Source: an uncultured Verrucomicrobiota bacterium (GTDB taxonomy: Bacteria; Verrucomicrobiota; Verrucomicrobiia; Verrucomicrobiales; Verrucomicrobiaceae). From it: 64,000 nt of DNA. A program made the position numbers and the translations under genes. The stretch is taken from assembly GCA_903848465.1 (NCBI GenBank), contig CAINGK010000072.1, positions 62,001 to 126,000 on the forward strand. Reading direction: 5' to 3'. Under the pieces are notes generated by a model, which was not told where the DNA came from, searched no databases, and saw nothing but the letters and a program-made list of their open reading frames with translations. Shown here in pieces: positions 16,388 to 24,200 of this stretch; the first letter of the stretch is position 1, and each line of letters begins with the position of its first letter.

Positions 16388-18205
16388 ATGCGTCTCCTTC
16401 CAACCCTAGGAGCCGTCGCTGCGATGGTTTGCACGCAGTTGATGGCGCAGCCAGCCACACGTCTCGTGTGGCAGCCGGTGCAGGAGTACTTCATTCATCG
16501 CGATGAAGGACAGCAGGTGCTTGCCGGGACCAAGCGGCTGAATTCATTCACCGCCTACACGCATATCGGCACCGACTTCGGCTTTCATGGGCCGGCGGAG
16601 CACGAGATCGAATGGCTCACCGACGAAGTCGTGGTACACCTCAGTCAGCAGCCGGAGGCGTGGGCGGGCATGTGGCACAGCCTAGCCGGGCAGGCGCGCA
16701 ATGCGAGCCGCGTGATGGATTTCACCCATGCCTATCCCGCGCCGGTCACCGCCAGATTTCAGCCGCGTGTCACGGCGGTGATGCTTGAGGCAGCCGGGCG
16801 CGGCCGAATCAAACTCGAAATCAAATCGCCTACGGACGAACAACGCTGGACGCAGATGATCGAGCTGAGCGAGCCACAATTTCGGATGTCTGTGTACCCG
16901 GTGGCGCCTGAAGCCGTGCGTGACGGGAAGACCATCGTCTGGACGGCAGAGCCTGGTTCTGAGGTGAAAGTGTCAGGCCTGTTTCTCGGCATTGAGATGC
17001 CCCAGTTGCCCTGGGACGCCTATGCACTCCTTGCTTCATACGCGAAGATCGCGCGTAGTTATTCCATCGGCACCGGTTTCGTGCGTGACCGCGCCCATAT
17101 TGAAGAAGGGGCGTTTGAGTCCGTCTCCGCCACCGGCATGTACGTGCTGGCCTCGGCGGCGGTGGCGCAGGAGCCGCTGGGCATCGTCACGCTAGATTAC
17201 GCGCGTTGGGTGCTCATGCGCACGCATGAGGCGATGAAGAAACTCAAAACCGGGCGCGGGCTGCTGCCGCATTTTGTGTACCGGCATGAGAATGCCTACT
17301 GCATCCATCCGGGCACCGAATACAGCACGGTGGACACAGCGATCTATGCACAGTCCATGCTGCTGGCGGCGATCATGCTGGATGTGCCCGCCGTGGCCGA
17401 AGATCTGGTACTGCAAATGCAGGCGATTGAGTTCAATCTACTGCACCTGCCTGGCGGAGAGCTCTCTCATGGTCTGGACGAGGACGGCATCGCACTTCTG
17501 CCGCATGGCTGGCAGGACTGGGGCGGTGAAACGGCTCTGGTCATGCTCATGGAAGGCATCGCCAACCCCGACCATCGCCCTCCTCCCATGCGCACTCCGG
17601 GCAAGGCCTGGCAGGGCACCGGTTTCATCACTGAACTGCAAAGCTTGTTTCATCCTGATTTCGACAGTGACGTGCCCGATGCTCACGATGGCGTGCGCTG
17701 GCTCAGTGTTCGCCGTGCCATGCTGGGCGCACAGCGTGCCTACATTCCGAAGCGCTGGCCGCAGTCCCATGCGGCACGCAACGGTATCTACGGCCTTTCT
17801 GCGGGAGAAAATCAGGCGGGCAACGGTTACTATGTGGGCGGCGTCGATCTGCCAGACCAAAAGCTCATTCATCCGCACTACATCCTGATGTCCGCCACGC
17901 TGAATCCACACACGGCGGAGACTTATGAGCTGTTGGAGCGCATGGAGAAGGCCAGCTACTTCCCGCCGTGGGGCATGGTGGAGAATCTCAATGTCGATGG
18001 CCGCAGCTATCTGCCGATGGAAGGATCGCTGAATGCCGGCTTCGAGGCCCTCAGCGCCTACCATTTGTTCGCCAAACACCGCCAGATCCCGGACGCTATT
18101 TATGCCGCTAGCCTGAAAAGCCCGCAGATTCGGCGTGCCATGCAGTTGTTCTACCCCACTCCAGCCAAGGCGGCTGGCGGGGACAAGGAGGCCGCAGCGC
18201 AGTAA
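16388..18205 (+). CDS. Exported glycoamylase-like protein, probable (alpha/alpha)6 barrel
   Basis: A 605-residue protein with a signal peptide ending near LMAQPA (about residue 20). Residues about 40-200 form a beta-rich N-terminal domain. From about 205 on the sequence resembles the glycoamylase-like/GH144-type helical barrel: GTGFVRDRAHIEEG, the EYSTVDTAIYAQSMLLAA segment, and GIYGLSAGENQAGNGYY in the position where that family has an active-site strand. The likely role is glucan hydrolysis in the periplasm or outside, but catalytic residues cannot be assigned with certainty. The last 20 residues are low-complexity. Confidence 0.6.
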   Translation: MRLLPTLGAVAAMVCTQLMAQPATRLVWQPVQEYFIHRDEGQQVLAGTKRLNSFTAYTHIGTDFGFHGPAEHEIEWLTDEVVVHLSQQPEAWAGMWHSLAGQARNASRVMDFTHAYPAPVTARFQPRVTAVMLEAAGRGRIKLEIKSPTDEQRWTQMIELSEPQFRMSVYPVAPEAVRDGKTIVWTAEPGSEVKVSGLFLGIEMPQLPWDAYALLASYAKIARSYSIGTGFVRDRAHIEEGAFESVSATGMYVLASAAVAQEPLGIVTLDYARWVLMRTHEAMKKLKTGRGLLPHFVYRHENAYCIHPGTEYSTVDTAIYAQSMLLAAIMLDVPAVAEDLVLQMQAIEFNLLHLPGGELSHGLDEDGIALLPHGWQDWGGETALVMLMEGIANPDHRPPPMRTPGKAWQGTGFITELQSLFHPDFDSDVPDAHDGVRWLSVRRAMLGAQRAYIPKRWPQSHAARNGIYGLSAGENQAGNGYYVGGVDLPDQKLIHPHYILMSATLNPHTAETYELLERMEKASYFPPWGMVENLNVDGRSYLPMEGSLNAGFEALSAYHLFAKHRQIPDAIYAASLKSPQIRRAMQLFYPTPAKAAGGDKEAAAQ

Positions 18206-18263
18206 AATGGCCATGAAGCTAACCCTTGCTCCCAGCCTCATCCCCGGCTAACTGAACAATCCC

Positions 18264-19301
18264 ATGTTTGTCGATCAAATCAAAGTTCAAGCGCGTGCCG
18301 GTAAAGGCGGCGATGGCAGTGCCCACTTCCATCGCGGAAAATTTCGTCCCAAAGGCGGCCCTGACGGCGGCGATGGCGGCAACGGGGGGAGCCTCATCCT
18401 GCTGGTGGATCCCAGCACGGACAGCCTCCGCAATTACGTTTTCAACAACCGCCTCCTCGCCGAAGACGGTGCCAAGGGCGGTGGAACACAGTGTACCGGC
18501 CGCAGCGGCAAGGACGTGGTGTATAAAGTGCCGCCGGGCACGCTCATCAGCCGCGTCATTCAGGAATACGACAACGAGACGAATGAACTCGTCACGCGCT
18601 ATGAACCGGTGGCCGATCTGACTGAAACCAACTCCACCTACGTACTCTGCAAAGGCGGCAAGGGCGGGAAGGGGAACGTGCATTTCAAAACCTCCACGCA
18701 CCAGGCCCCGCGTGAGTTCACTCCCGGCACCCCCGGCGAAGAAGGCGAATTTCACTTCGAACTCCGCAGCATCGCTGATGCTGGATTCGTCGGCGCTCCA
18801 AATGCAGGCAAATCGACGCTGCTCTCCAAGCTGAGTGCGGCCAAGCCGAAGATCGCGAACTACCCCTTCACCACGCTGCAACCGATGGTCGGCGTCATTG
18901 AGTTCGGACCCAATCGACGTGGTTCGCTGGCGGACATCCCCGGACTGATCGAAGGCGCGCACGAAAACATCGGCCTCGGCCATGACTTCCTGCGCCACAT
19001 CATGCGCTGCCGCGTGCTGCTCTTTGTGGTCGATACCGCTGGCACCGAAGGCCGTGACCCCGTGTCTGATCTCGAAATCGTGCGCAAAGAGGTCTCTCTC
19101 TACTCCGAGGAACTCGCCAAGCGTCCCTGGTGCATCATCGCCAACAAGATCGACCTCCCCGAGGCAGCGGAAAACCTCGTCCACTTCAAAGAGCGCTTCA
19201 AACGCATCAAAGTCCACCCCGTCTCCGCCGAAACCGGCGAAGGCCTCGACAAGCTGCGCAAGTGGCTCGACGACAAGATCGGGCAGGATATGGAGTGGTG
19301 A
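18264..19301 (+). CDS. obg: GTPase Obg/CgtA
   Basis: Ribosome-associated GTPase acting in 50S assembly and stress control. The 345 residues comprise the Gly-rich Obg fold (1-160, with repeated GGDGG and KGGKGGKGN patterns) and the G domain: G1 GAPNAGKST, switch G2 region NYPFTTLQP, G3 DIPGLIEGA, G4 NKIDLPE and G5 SAETGEG. The C-terminal OCT domain of Bacillus Obg is absent. The genes rplU and rpmA that often precede obg are not here. The leader is AACAATCCC before ATG. Confidence 0.97.
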   Translation: MFVDQIKVQARAGKGGDGSAHFHRGKFRPKGGPDGGDGGNGGSLILLVDPSTDSLRNYVFNNRLLAEDGAKGGGTQCTGRSGKDVVYKVPPGTLISRVIQEYDNETNELVTRYEPVADLTETNSTYVLCKGGKGGKGNVHFKTSTHQAPREFTPGTPGEEGEFHFELRSIADAGFVGAPNAGKSTLLSKLSAAKPKIANYPFTTLQPMVGVIEFGPNRRGSLADIPGLIEGAHENIGLGHDFLRHIMRCRVLLFVVDTAGTEGRDPVSDLEIVRKEVSLYSEELAKRPWCIIANKIDLPEAAENLVHFKERFKRIKVHPVSAETGEGLDKLRKWLDDKIGQDMEW

Positions 19302-19339
19302 TGTGGGAGTGGATGGCTCATCGCTTCGAAAATACGAAA

Positions 19340-19367
19340 TGAGCAGCCACCAGATAGTGACTGCTCA
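19340..19367. other. Hairpin in convergent gap after obg
   Basis: TGAGCAG (19340-19346) and CTGCTCA (19361-19367) form a perfect 7-base-pair stem with a 14-base loop in the 86-base gap between convergent obg and the DGPF gene. No T-run follows on either strand, so a terminator role is only a possibility. Confidence 0.3.
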
Positions 19368-19387
19368 GTGTCTCAAGTTGATTCCGA

Positions 19388-19777
19388 TTAGGCTCCGGCC
19401 CGCCGTTGCTCACTCTCACGGATCATTTCGCTGAGATCCGCCGCGGGGCGTATTTCGAAGGGACCGGCCTTCACTCCGGGGTGTTTGGACATGATCTGGA
19501 TCGCGTGATTCAAGTCTCGTGCTTCCAGGATCAGGACTCCGCCGATTTGCTTTTTTGTTTCGGCATACGGCCCGTCGGTAATGGACACCTTGCCATCCAC
19601 CCAACGCAAGGTTGCGGCTGTTTGCGGGGGCTGCAGCCCTTCACCTCCTGCGAAGTGGCCGTTCTTCCGCAACTCGTCGTCGTAGGTGAGGCATTCGTCC
19701 ACCATCGCATTGCGCTCGGTTTCAGGCATGGTTTCAAATTTGTTGGGCTCGATGTATCCAAGGCAGATGTATTTCAT
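19388..19777 (-). CDS. YCII/DGPF-domain protein, partner of ECF42 sigma factor
   Basis: A 129-residue dimeric alpha/beta-barrel protein of the YCII-related family. It carries DGPY (68-71) in ITDGPYAETKKQIGG, the position of the DGPF motif that names the proteins encoded beside ECF42 sigma factors. The start at 19777 (MKYICLGY) is the family start; upstream codons do not match. It is encoded 116 bases downstream of the sigma factor gene and has its own candidate ECF42 promoter. The biochemical function of DGPF proteins is not established. Confidence 0.88.
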   Translation of the reverse strand: MKYICLGYIEPNKFETMPETERNAMVDECLTYDDELRKNGHFAGGEGLQPPQTAATLRWVDGKVSITDGPYAETKKQIGGVLILEARDLNHAIQIMSKHPGVKAGPFEIRPAADLSEMIRESEQRRAGA

Positions 19778-19798
19778 GGCAGTTGTGTTTGTAGTTTC

Positions 19799-19857
19799 AA
19801 CGGTCTTCAAATGAACCGTTTCAGGAAGTCGTCGATTGGCAGTTCCTGAAATCGACA
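19799..19857 (-). promoter_or_regulatory. Candidate ECF42 promoter and leader hairpins for the DGPF gene
   Basis: Reading the minus strand, TGTCGA (19857-19852) is followed after 17 bases by CGAC (19834-19831), matching the reported ECF42 promoter pattern of TGTCGA at -35 and CGA/TC at -10. The DGPF start codon is 54 bases downstream. Within the spacer/-10 area TTCCTGA and TCAGGAA (19843-19849, 19821-19827) are inverted repeats, and further downstream AACGGT/ACCGTT (19799-19804, 19815-19820) could form a leader hairpin. The sigma factor gene has no such element in the 100 bases upstream of its start. Confidence 0.65.
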
Positions 19858-19893
19858 AGGGGGGCAACTTTTTGAAAATTATTTCGAAAGCGT

Positions 19894-21135
19894 CTAACCC
19901 AGCTCCCGCAGCCGCTGTTCCAGAAATCGCCGTGCCGGTTCCAATTGCGTCAGAGCAAGAGCGCGTTCGTAGGAGTCACGAGCCTCGGACTTCCGACCCA
20001 GTCGCCGACATAAATCCGCCCTTGCCGAGTGCGCGAGGTGATACTCCGCCAAGTCGCCGCGCGCTAAAATGGCGTTAATCAGCGCCAGTCCGGCCTCTGG
20101 GCCATCACACATCGCCACAGCCACAGCGCGATTCAGTTCGACGACCGGCGAGGGTTCGGCCTGAGCCAAAGCGGTGTAGAGCGCGACGATTTGCGGCCAG
20201 TCGGTTGAGGCAGCGGCGGGTGCTTCGGCATGCACCGCAGCAATGGCTGACTGAAGCGTGTAGGAGCCGAACCGCCGTGAGATCAATGCCCGCTCCACCA
20301 GCGCCACACCTTCGGTGATTTGTTTGCGATTCCACAGCGAACGGTCTTGATGCTCCAACAGGATCAGTTCGCCCGTCGGCGTGGCCCGGGCCGCACGGCG
20401 CGACTCCTGCAAGAGCATGAGCGCAAGCAGTCCCATCACCTCCGGCTCCGGCAGCAATTCCAGCAGCAACCGCCCAAGGCGGATGGCTTCACCTGAAAGA
20501 TCCGCCCGCGTCAGCGATGGGCCCGACGAGGCAGAGTATCCTTCGTTAAACACGAGATAGACCACTTGCAGCACAGTCGCCAATCGCTCTGGCAGTTCCT
20601 CTGGAGAGGGCACTTGATAGGGAATGCGTGCCTCGCGAATCCTGGCTTTGGCTCGCACGATCCGTTGGGCCAGAGTGGGGGCGGCCATGAGGAAGGCGCG
20701 GGCAATTTCCTCAGTCGTCAGACCGCAGACTTCGCGCAACGTCAGCGCAACACGGGCCTCCTGCGTCAGTACGGGATGGCAGCAGGTGAAGATCAATCGC
20801 AACGAGTCGTCTGCCACGCTCTCGTCCGTGGCACAGTCATCTCCGGTTTCCATTGGGTCCGCGATCTTTTCCTTCGCTGCGTCGAATCGTGCGCGCCGAC
20901 GCAGCGCATCAATGGCTTTGAATCGACCGGTGGAAATCAGCCATGCGCGCGGATTCGCTGGCATGCCGTCCTGCGGCCATCGTTCCAGTGCCGCAGCGAA
21001 TGCGTCATGCACGGCGTCCTCGGCCAGATCGAAATCGCCGAGCAATCGGATGAGCGTAGCGCGAATGCGGCCGGACTCCGCACGATAAATGGCATCCAGA
21101 CTTTCCCTCACCTGTTCGATGGCAATCTCCAGCAT
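19894..21135 (-). CDS. ECF42-type RNA polymerase sigma factor with C-terminal extension
   Basis: Directs RNA polymerase to its own promoter class. Of 413 residues, about 1-75 form region sigma2 (with the FDLAEDAVHDAFAAAL -10-binding helix), about 110-170 region sigma4 (LTLREVCGLTTEEIARAFLM), and about 190-413 a helical TPR-like extension ending in repeats such as ARADLCRRLGRKSEARDSYERAL. This extension and the neighbouring DGPF gene define the ECF42 group, which has no classical anti-sigma factor; the extension is thought to be needed for activity. It is divergent from modB. Confidence 0.92.
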   Translation of the reverse strand: MLEIAIEQVRESLDAIYRAESGRIRATLIRLLGDFDLAEDAVHDAFAAALERWPQDGMPANPRAWLISTGRFKAIDALRRRARFDAAKEKIADPMETGDDCATDESVADDSLRLIFTCCHPVLTQEARVALTLREVCGLTTEEIARAFLMAAPTLAQRIVRAKARIREARIPYQVPSPEELPERLATVLQVVYLVFNEGYSASSGPSLTRADLSGEAIRLGRLLLELLPEPEVMGLLALMLLQESRRAARATPTGELILLEHQDRSLWNRKQITEGVALVERALISRRFGSYTLQSAIAAVHAEAPAAASTDWPQIVALYTALAQAEPSPVVELNRAVAVAMCDGPEAGLALINAILARGDLAEYHLAHSARADLCRRLGRKSEARDSYERALALTQLEPARRFLEQRLRELG

Positions 21136-21243
21136 TAGCGAAAGGGTATGGGTCGGCTTGGTCGGAACTCAAAGCGAAATCTTCTGGCTGAACCATACCA
21201 AACCGACGAGAAGTTGATGCTTCCGCGTCCTTTCTTCCTTCCG

Positions 21244-22026
21244 ATGTCCTTTAACCGCTCCAATCTCTGCTGGCTGGCCTTGGCCCTGATCACGGCGGGT
21301 TATCTACTCTTCTGGGCGCTGCTGCTCGGAGCCACGGCGGCGTATAGCACGCCGGATTCCTGGCTGCAGGTGCTGAGATCGCCAGAGATTCTGCATGCGA
21401 CTTTTTTGAGCCTAGTGACCTGCTCGTTCGCGGCGGGTTTTGCGCTACTGCTGGCGGTGCCCGTGGGGTATTTGATGACGCGTCTGGAGTTTCGCGGCAA
21501 ATCGTGGCTGGATGCCGCGCTCGACATTCCCATCATCTTGCCGCCCTTGGTGGTCGGGCTGTGCTTGCTGATCTTTTTTCAAACCAAGATCGGCAAGGTG
21601 ATCGAGATGGCCATTCCCTTCACCTATCAAGTCACCGGCGTGGTGCTGGCGCAGTTCGTCGTGGCCGCAGCATTCGCGATTCGTACCATGCGCGGCACGT
21701 TTCAGCATCTCTCGGCACGTCCTGAAGACGTGGCGCTGACTCTTGGCTGCACGCGGTTTCAGGCGCTCTGGCATGTGGCTCTGCCTGCGGCACGGCGTGG
21801 CATGGTGGCGGCGTTTTGCATCGCCTGGGCGCGCAGTCTTGGGGAATTTGGACCGATTCTCGTCTTTGCCGGTGCCACGCGCATGAAAACGGAGGTGCTA
21901 CCGACGACGGTCTGGCTGGAACTCAGCGTGGGAAATCTCGAAGCCGCCGTGGCGGTGAGTTTGTTCATGGTGCTTCTGGCCGTACTGGTGCTGGTGGCGG
22001 TGCGTGCCACGGGGGAAAAAGTATGA
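21244..22026 (+). CDS. modB: ABC transporter permease, molybdate type
   Basis: Inner-membrane channel of an oxyanion importer. From ATG 21244 the protein has 260 residues with about five or six membrane helices and the permease EAA loop ARPEDVALTLGCTRFQALWHVALP followed by SLGEFGPILVFAG, typical of ModB and related sulfate/tungstate permeases. In-frame upstream ATGs (21148, 21217) would only add a polar N-terminus. The stop overlaps the ATPase start by four bases. No modA binding-protein gene is in the window, so the anion is inferred from family likeness only. Confidence 0.82.
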   Translation: MSFNRSNLCWLALALITAGYLLFWALLLGATAAYSTPDSWLQVLRSPEILHATFLSLVTCSFAAGFALLLAVPVGYLMTRLEFRGKSWLDAALDIPIILPPLVVGLCLLIFFQTKIGKVIEMAIPFTYQVTGVVLAQFVVAAAFAIRTMRGTFQHLSARPEDVALTLGCTRFQALWHVALPAARRGMVAAFCIAWARSLGEFGPILVFAGATRMKTEVLPTTVWLELSVGNLEAAVAVSLFMVLLAVLVLVAVRATGEKV

Positions 22027-22673
22027 TCCAACTCGAACACATCACCTGGAGCGTCTCTAGTCGCACGATCTTGGATCAAGTGAGTGTCGCCATCCCGGCC
22101 AACACCTACGCGGTGCTCATGGGGCCGACCGGCTGCGGTAAAACCACGCTGCTTGAGATCCTCTGCGGCCTGCGGCGGGCGACGGCAGGCCGAGTGCTGC
22201 TGGATGGCGTGGACGTGACCGATCTGGAACCGCGTGAGCGCGGCATCGGCTATGTGCCGCAGGATCTGGCGCTGTTTCCGGGCCTGCGCGTGCGTGAGCA
22301 GATCGGTTTTGCGCCGAAGCTGCGTGGCATGGCTCCTGACGCACTGAATCAACGCGTGAACCGTCTCGCGGAGCAGTTTGGCATCGCTCCGTTGCTGGAC
22401 CGTCTGCCTGACATGCTCTCTGGCGGCGAAAAGCAGCGCGTGGCCCTCGCTCGTGCATTGGCGGCGCAACCCAAACTTCTGCTGCTGGATGAACCTCTTT
22501 CCGCGCTCGATGAAAGCATGCGCGCGGAAGCCATGGTGCTGCTGCAGCGCGTGCAGCAGGAGCATGCACTCACCGTTTTGCATGTCACCCACTCCAGCAG
22601 CGAAGCCGCCGCTCTCGGCACCCTGCACCTGCGCATGGTGGCGGGGCGGCTGGTGGTGGAATCGCAAGGATGA
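22023..22673 (+). CDS. modC: ABC transporter ATPase, molybdate type, no TOBE domain
   Basis: Energises the permease encoded just upstream. The 216 residues contain Walker A GPTGCGKTT, the signature LSGGEKQRVALARAL, Walker B LLLLDEPLSALD and the H-loop His in VLHVTHSS. ModC proteins normally have a C-terminal TOBE/MOP domain that binds molybdate; this one ends right after the ATPase core. The start is set by the ATGA overlap with modB (22023-22026). Confidence 0.82.
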   Translation: MIQLEHITWSVSSRTILDQVSVAIPANTYAVLMGPTGCGKTTLLEILCGLRRATAGRVLLDGVDVTDLEPRERGIGYVPQDLALFPGLRVREQIGFAPKLRGMAPDALNQRVNRLAEQFGIAPLLDRLPDMLSGGEKQRVALARALAAQPKLLLLDEPLSALDESMRAEAMVLLQRVQQEHALTVLHVTHSSSEAAALGTLHLRMVAGRLVVESQG

Positions 22674-22736
22674 TTTTCACTGCGCGATTGGAATCCACCC
22701 AAAGTTGCGTTTAGTGTGCTGTAAACACCCCCCTGA

Positions 22737-24200
22737 ATGGATTGGAATGACTGGCAGCGCGTGCTGAAATGGCGCGCACTCGAAGAAGGCGATGCCGATG
22801 GCGTTCTCGTCAATGCGGAGCGTCGTCGCGAGGCCACGGCCCACACGCGCGCCGGCCTGGCTTCCGAGGAGATCAGCGGGGATGTGCTGGAGGAGCGCTC
22901 GGAGTCGTTTCTGGACAAACGGGCCGAGTGGTTGGAGCGCGAGGCCGTGGGCTGGCGCGGCGAATTGATTCGCGTGTTGGAACTGCTGTGTGTGCCGCAG
23001 GGCCGCTGGTCCTGGGCGTTGGTGGGCTGGGCACTGGCGCTGCTGACGGGCTACTGGTTTACGGATTTGGGGCAGGTGAGTGAATTCAATCTGCTGGCAC
23101 TGCCGCTCGTGGGTTTACTGGCGTGGAATGCGGTGGTGATTGTGCTGGGAGTGTTTTGCGAACTGATGCCGACCTCCGCATTGGCCGGACGTGGCGGCTG
23201 GGTGGCAGAATTCCTCGCGCATGGCATCTCGCGGATGGGCAAAGCCACAAAAGAGGTCGAAAGCGGTGTGGTTGATGTCGTTCGGAGCCGGTATGAAGAG
23301 CTTGCATGGCCGCTGGCTTGGCGGCGGTTGCAGATGCGGCTGCGAATGTGGCTGCATGTGGCGGCGGCACTGCTGGCTATTGGCGGCGCAGCGGCGTTAT
23401 ATGCCCGTGGCTGGTCGCGTGAGTATCGTGCGGTGTGGGAAAGTACCCTCTTGAGCGAGAGCGGTGCCACAGCGTTTTTTGAGACCTTGTTCAAACCCGC
23501 GTCAAAGGTGTTGCCAGTGCATATTCCTCTGGATCAGATCGTCGGCATGCATCGAACTTTGGGCAAGGTGGAAAAGCCGGCTCCCGCGCTGCCGTGGATT
23601 CACTTATATGCAGGCACGCTGCTGGTGCTGATCGTGGTGCCGCGCTTCCTGTTGGCAGGCTTGGGTGCGGCACGCTGCGGACGAGTCATCGCACAACCGG
23701 CCCGTACGTTGCACTGGGGCAATTACCTGCGCACCCTGCTGCGTGCGGTGGAAGGCGGCAGTGAGCGCATCCAGGTTCTGGTGCATGCCATTGAACCCAC
23801 GGCCGCGCATCGCGAAGTGTGGGACCGTGGTGTGAGGGAACGTTTTGGCGGTATGGCGCGTGCGGAGTACCTGCGTATTCCTGCCGGGGAGGAGGACGAG
23901 TTTGCCGCCGCCTGGCAGCCCGTTTGCGCAAATTTGGTGATGCTCTTTAACATGGCCACCACCCCCGAGGCCGAGGTGCAGAGGCGGCTGGTTTCTGATG
24001 TGCGCCAGCGCCTGCTCACGAAGCATGCCGAGCCGGAACTCGTCGTGCTGCTGGACGGCACGAGCCTCGCCGGGCGGTGGTCGCCGGAAAAAATCGCCGG
24101 ACGTGAGCAATTATGGTCACAGACGGTCGAAGGACTCGCCTCTGACGTGATTGTGGCCGTGCGCAAAGAATCCGCACGCGCAAAGCCTCCGGCATCGTAA
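22737..24200 (+). CDS. DUF2868-type membrane protein
   Basis: A 487-residue membrane protein starting MDWNDWQRVLKWRALEEGD. Four likely membrane segments are at about 82-103, 117-140, 204-225 and 288-312, with a cytoplasmic C-terminal domain of about 150 residues. It is matched to DUF2868 by its pairing with a DUF3482 GTPase: this two-gene order is known in proteobacteria, but its job is not. The stop overlaps the next start (TAATG), so the proteins are probably made together. The leader CACCCCCCTGA is C-rich without a Shine-Dalgarno site. Confidence 0.75.
   Translation: MDWNDWQRVLKWRALEEGDADGVLVNAERRREATAHTRAGLASEEISGDVLEERSESFLDKRAEWLEREAVGWRGELIRVLELLCVPQGRWSWALVGWALALLTGYWFTDLGQVSEFNLLALPLVGLLAWNAVVIVLGVFCELMPTSALAGRGGWVAEFLAHGISRMGKATKEVESGVVDVVRSRYEELAWPLAWRRLQMRLRMWLHVAAALLAIGGAAALYARGWSREYRAVWESTLLSESGATAFFETLFKPASKVLPVHIPLDQIVGMHRTLGKVEKPAPALPWIHLYAGTLLVLIVVPRFLLAGLGAARCGRVIAQPARTLHWGNYLRTLLRAVEGGSERIQVLVHAIEPTAAHREVWDRGVRERFGGMARAEYLRIPAGEEDEFAAAWQPVCANLVMLFNMATTPEAEVQRRLVSDVRQRLLTKHAEPELVVLLDGTSLAGRWSPEKIAGREQLWSQTVEGLASDVIVAVRKESARAKPPAS

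Noticed and set aside
19340..19367. Firm bidirectional terminator between obg and the DGPF gene
   Set aside because: The stem is present but neither strand has a T-run; kept only as a low-confidence hairpin.
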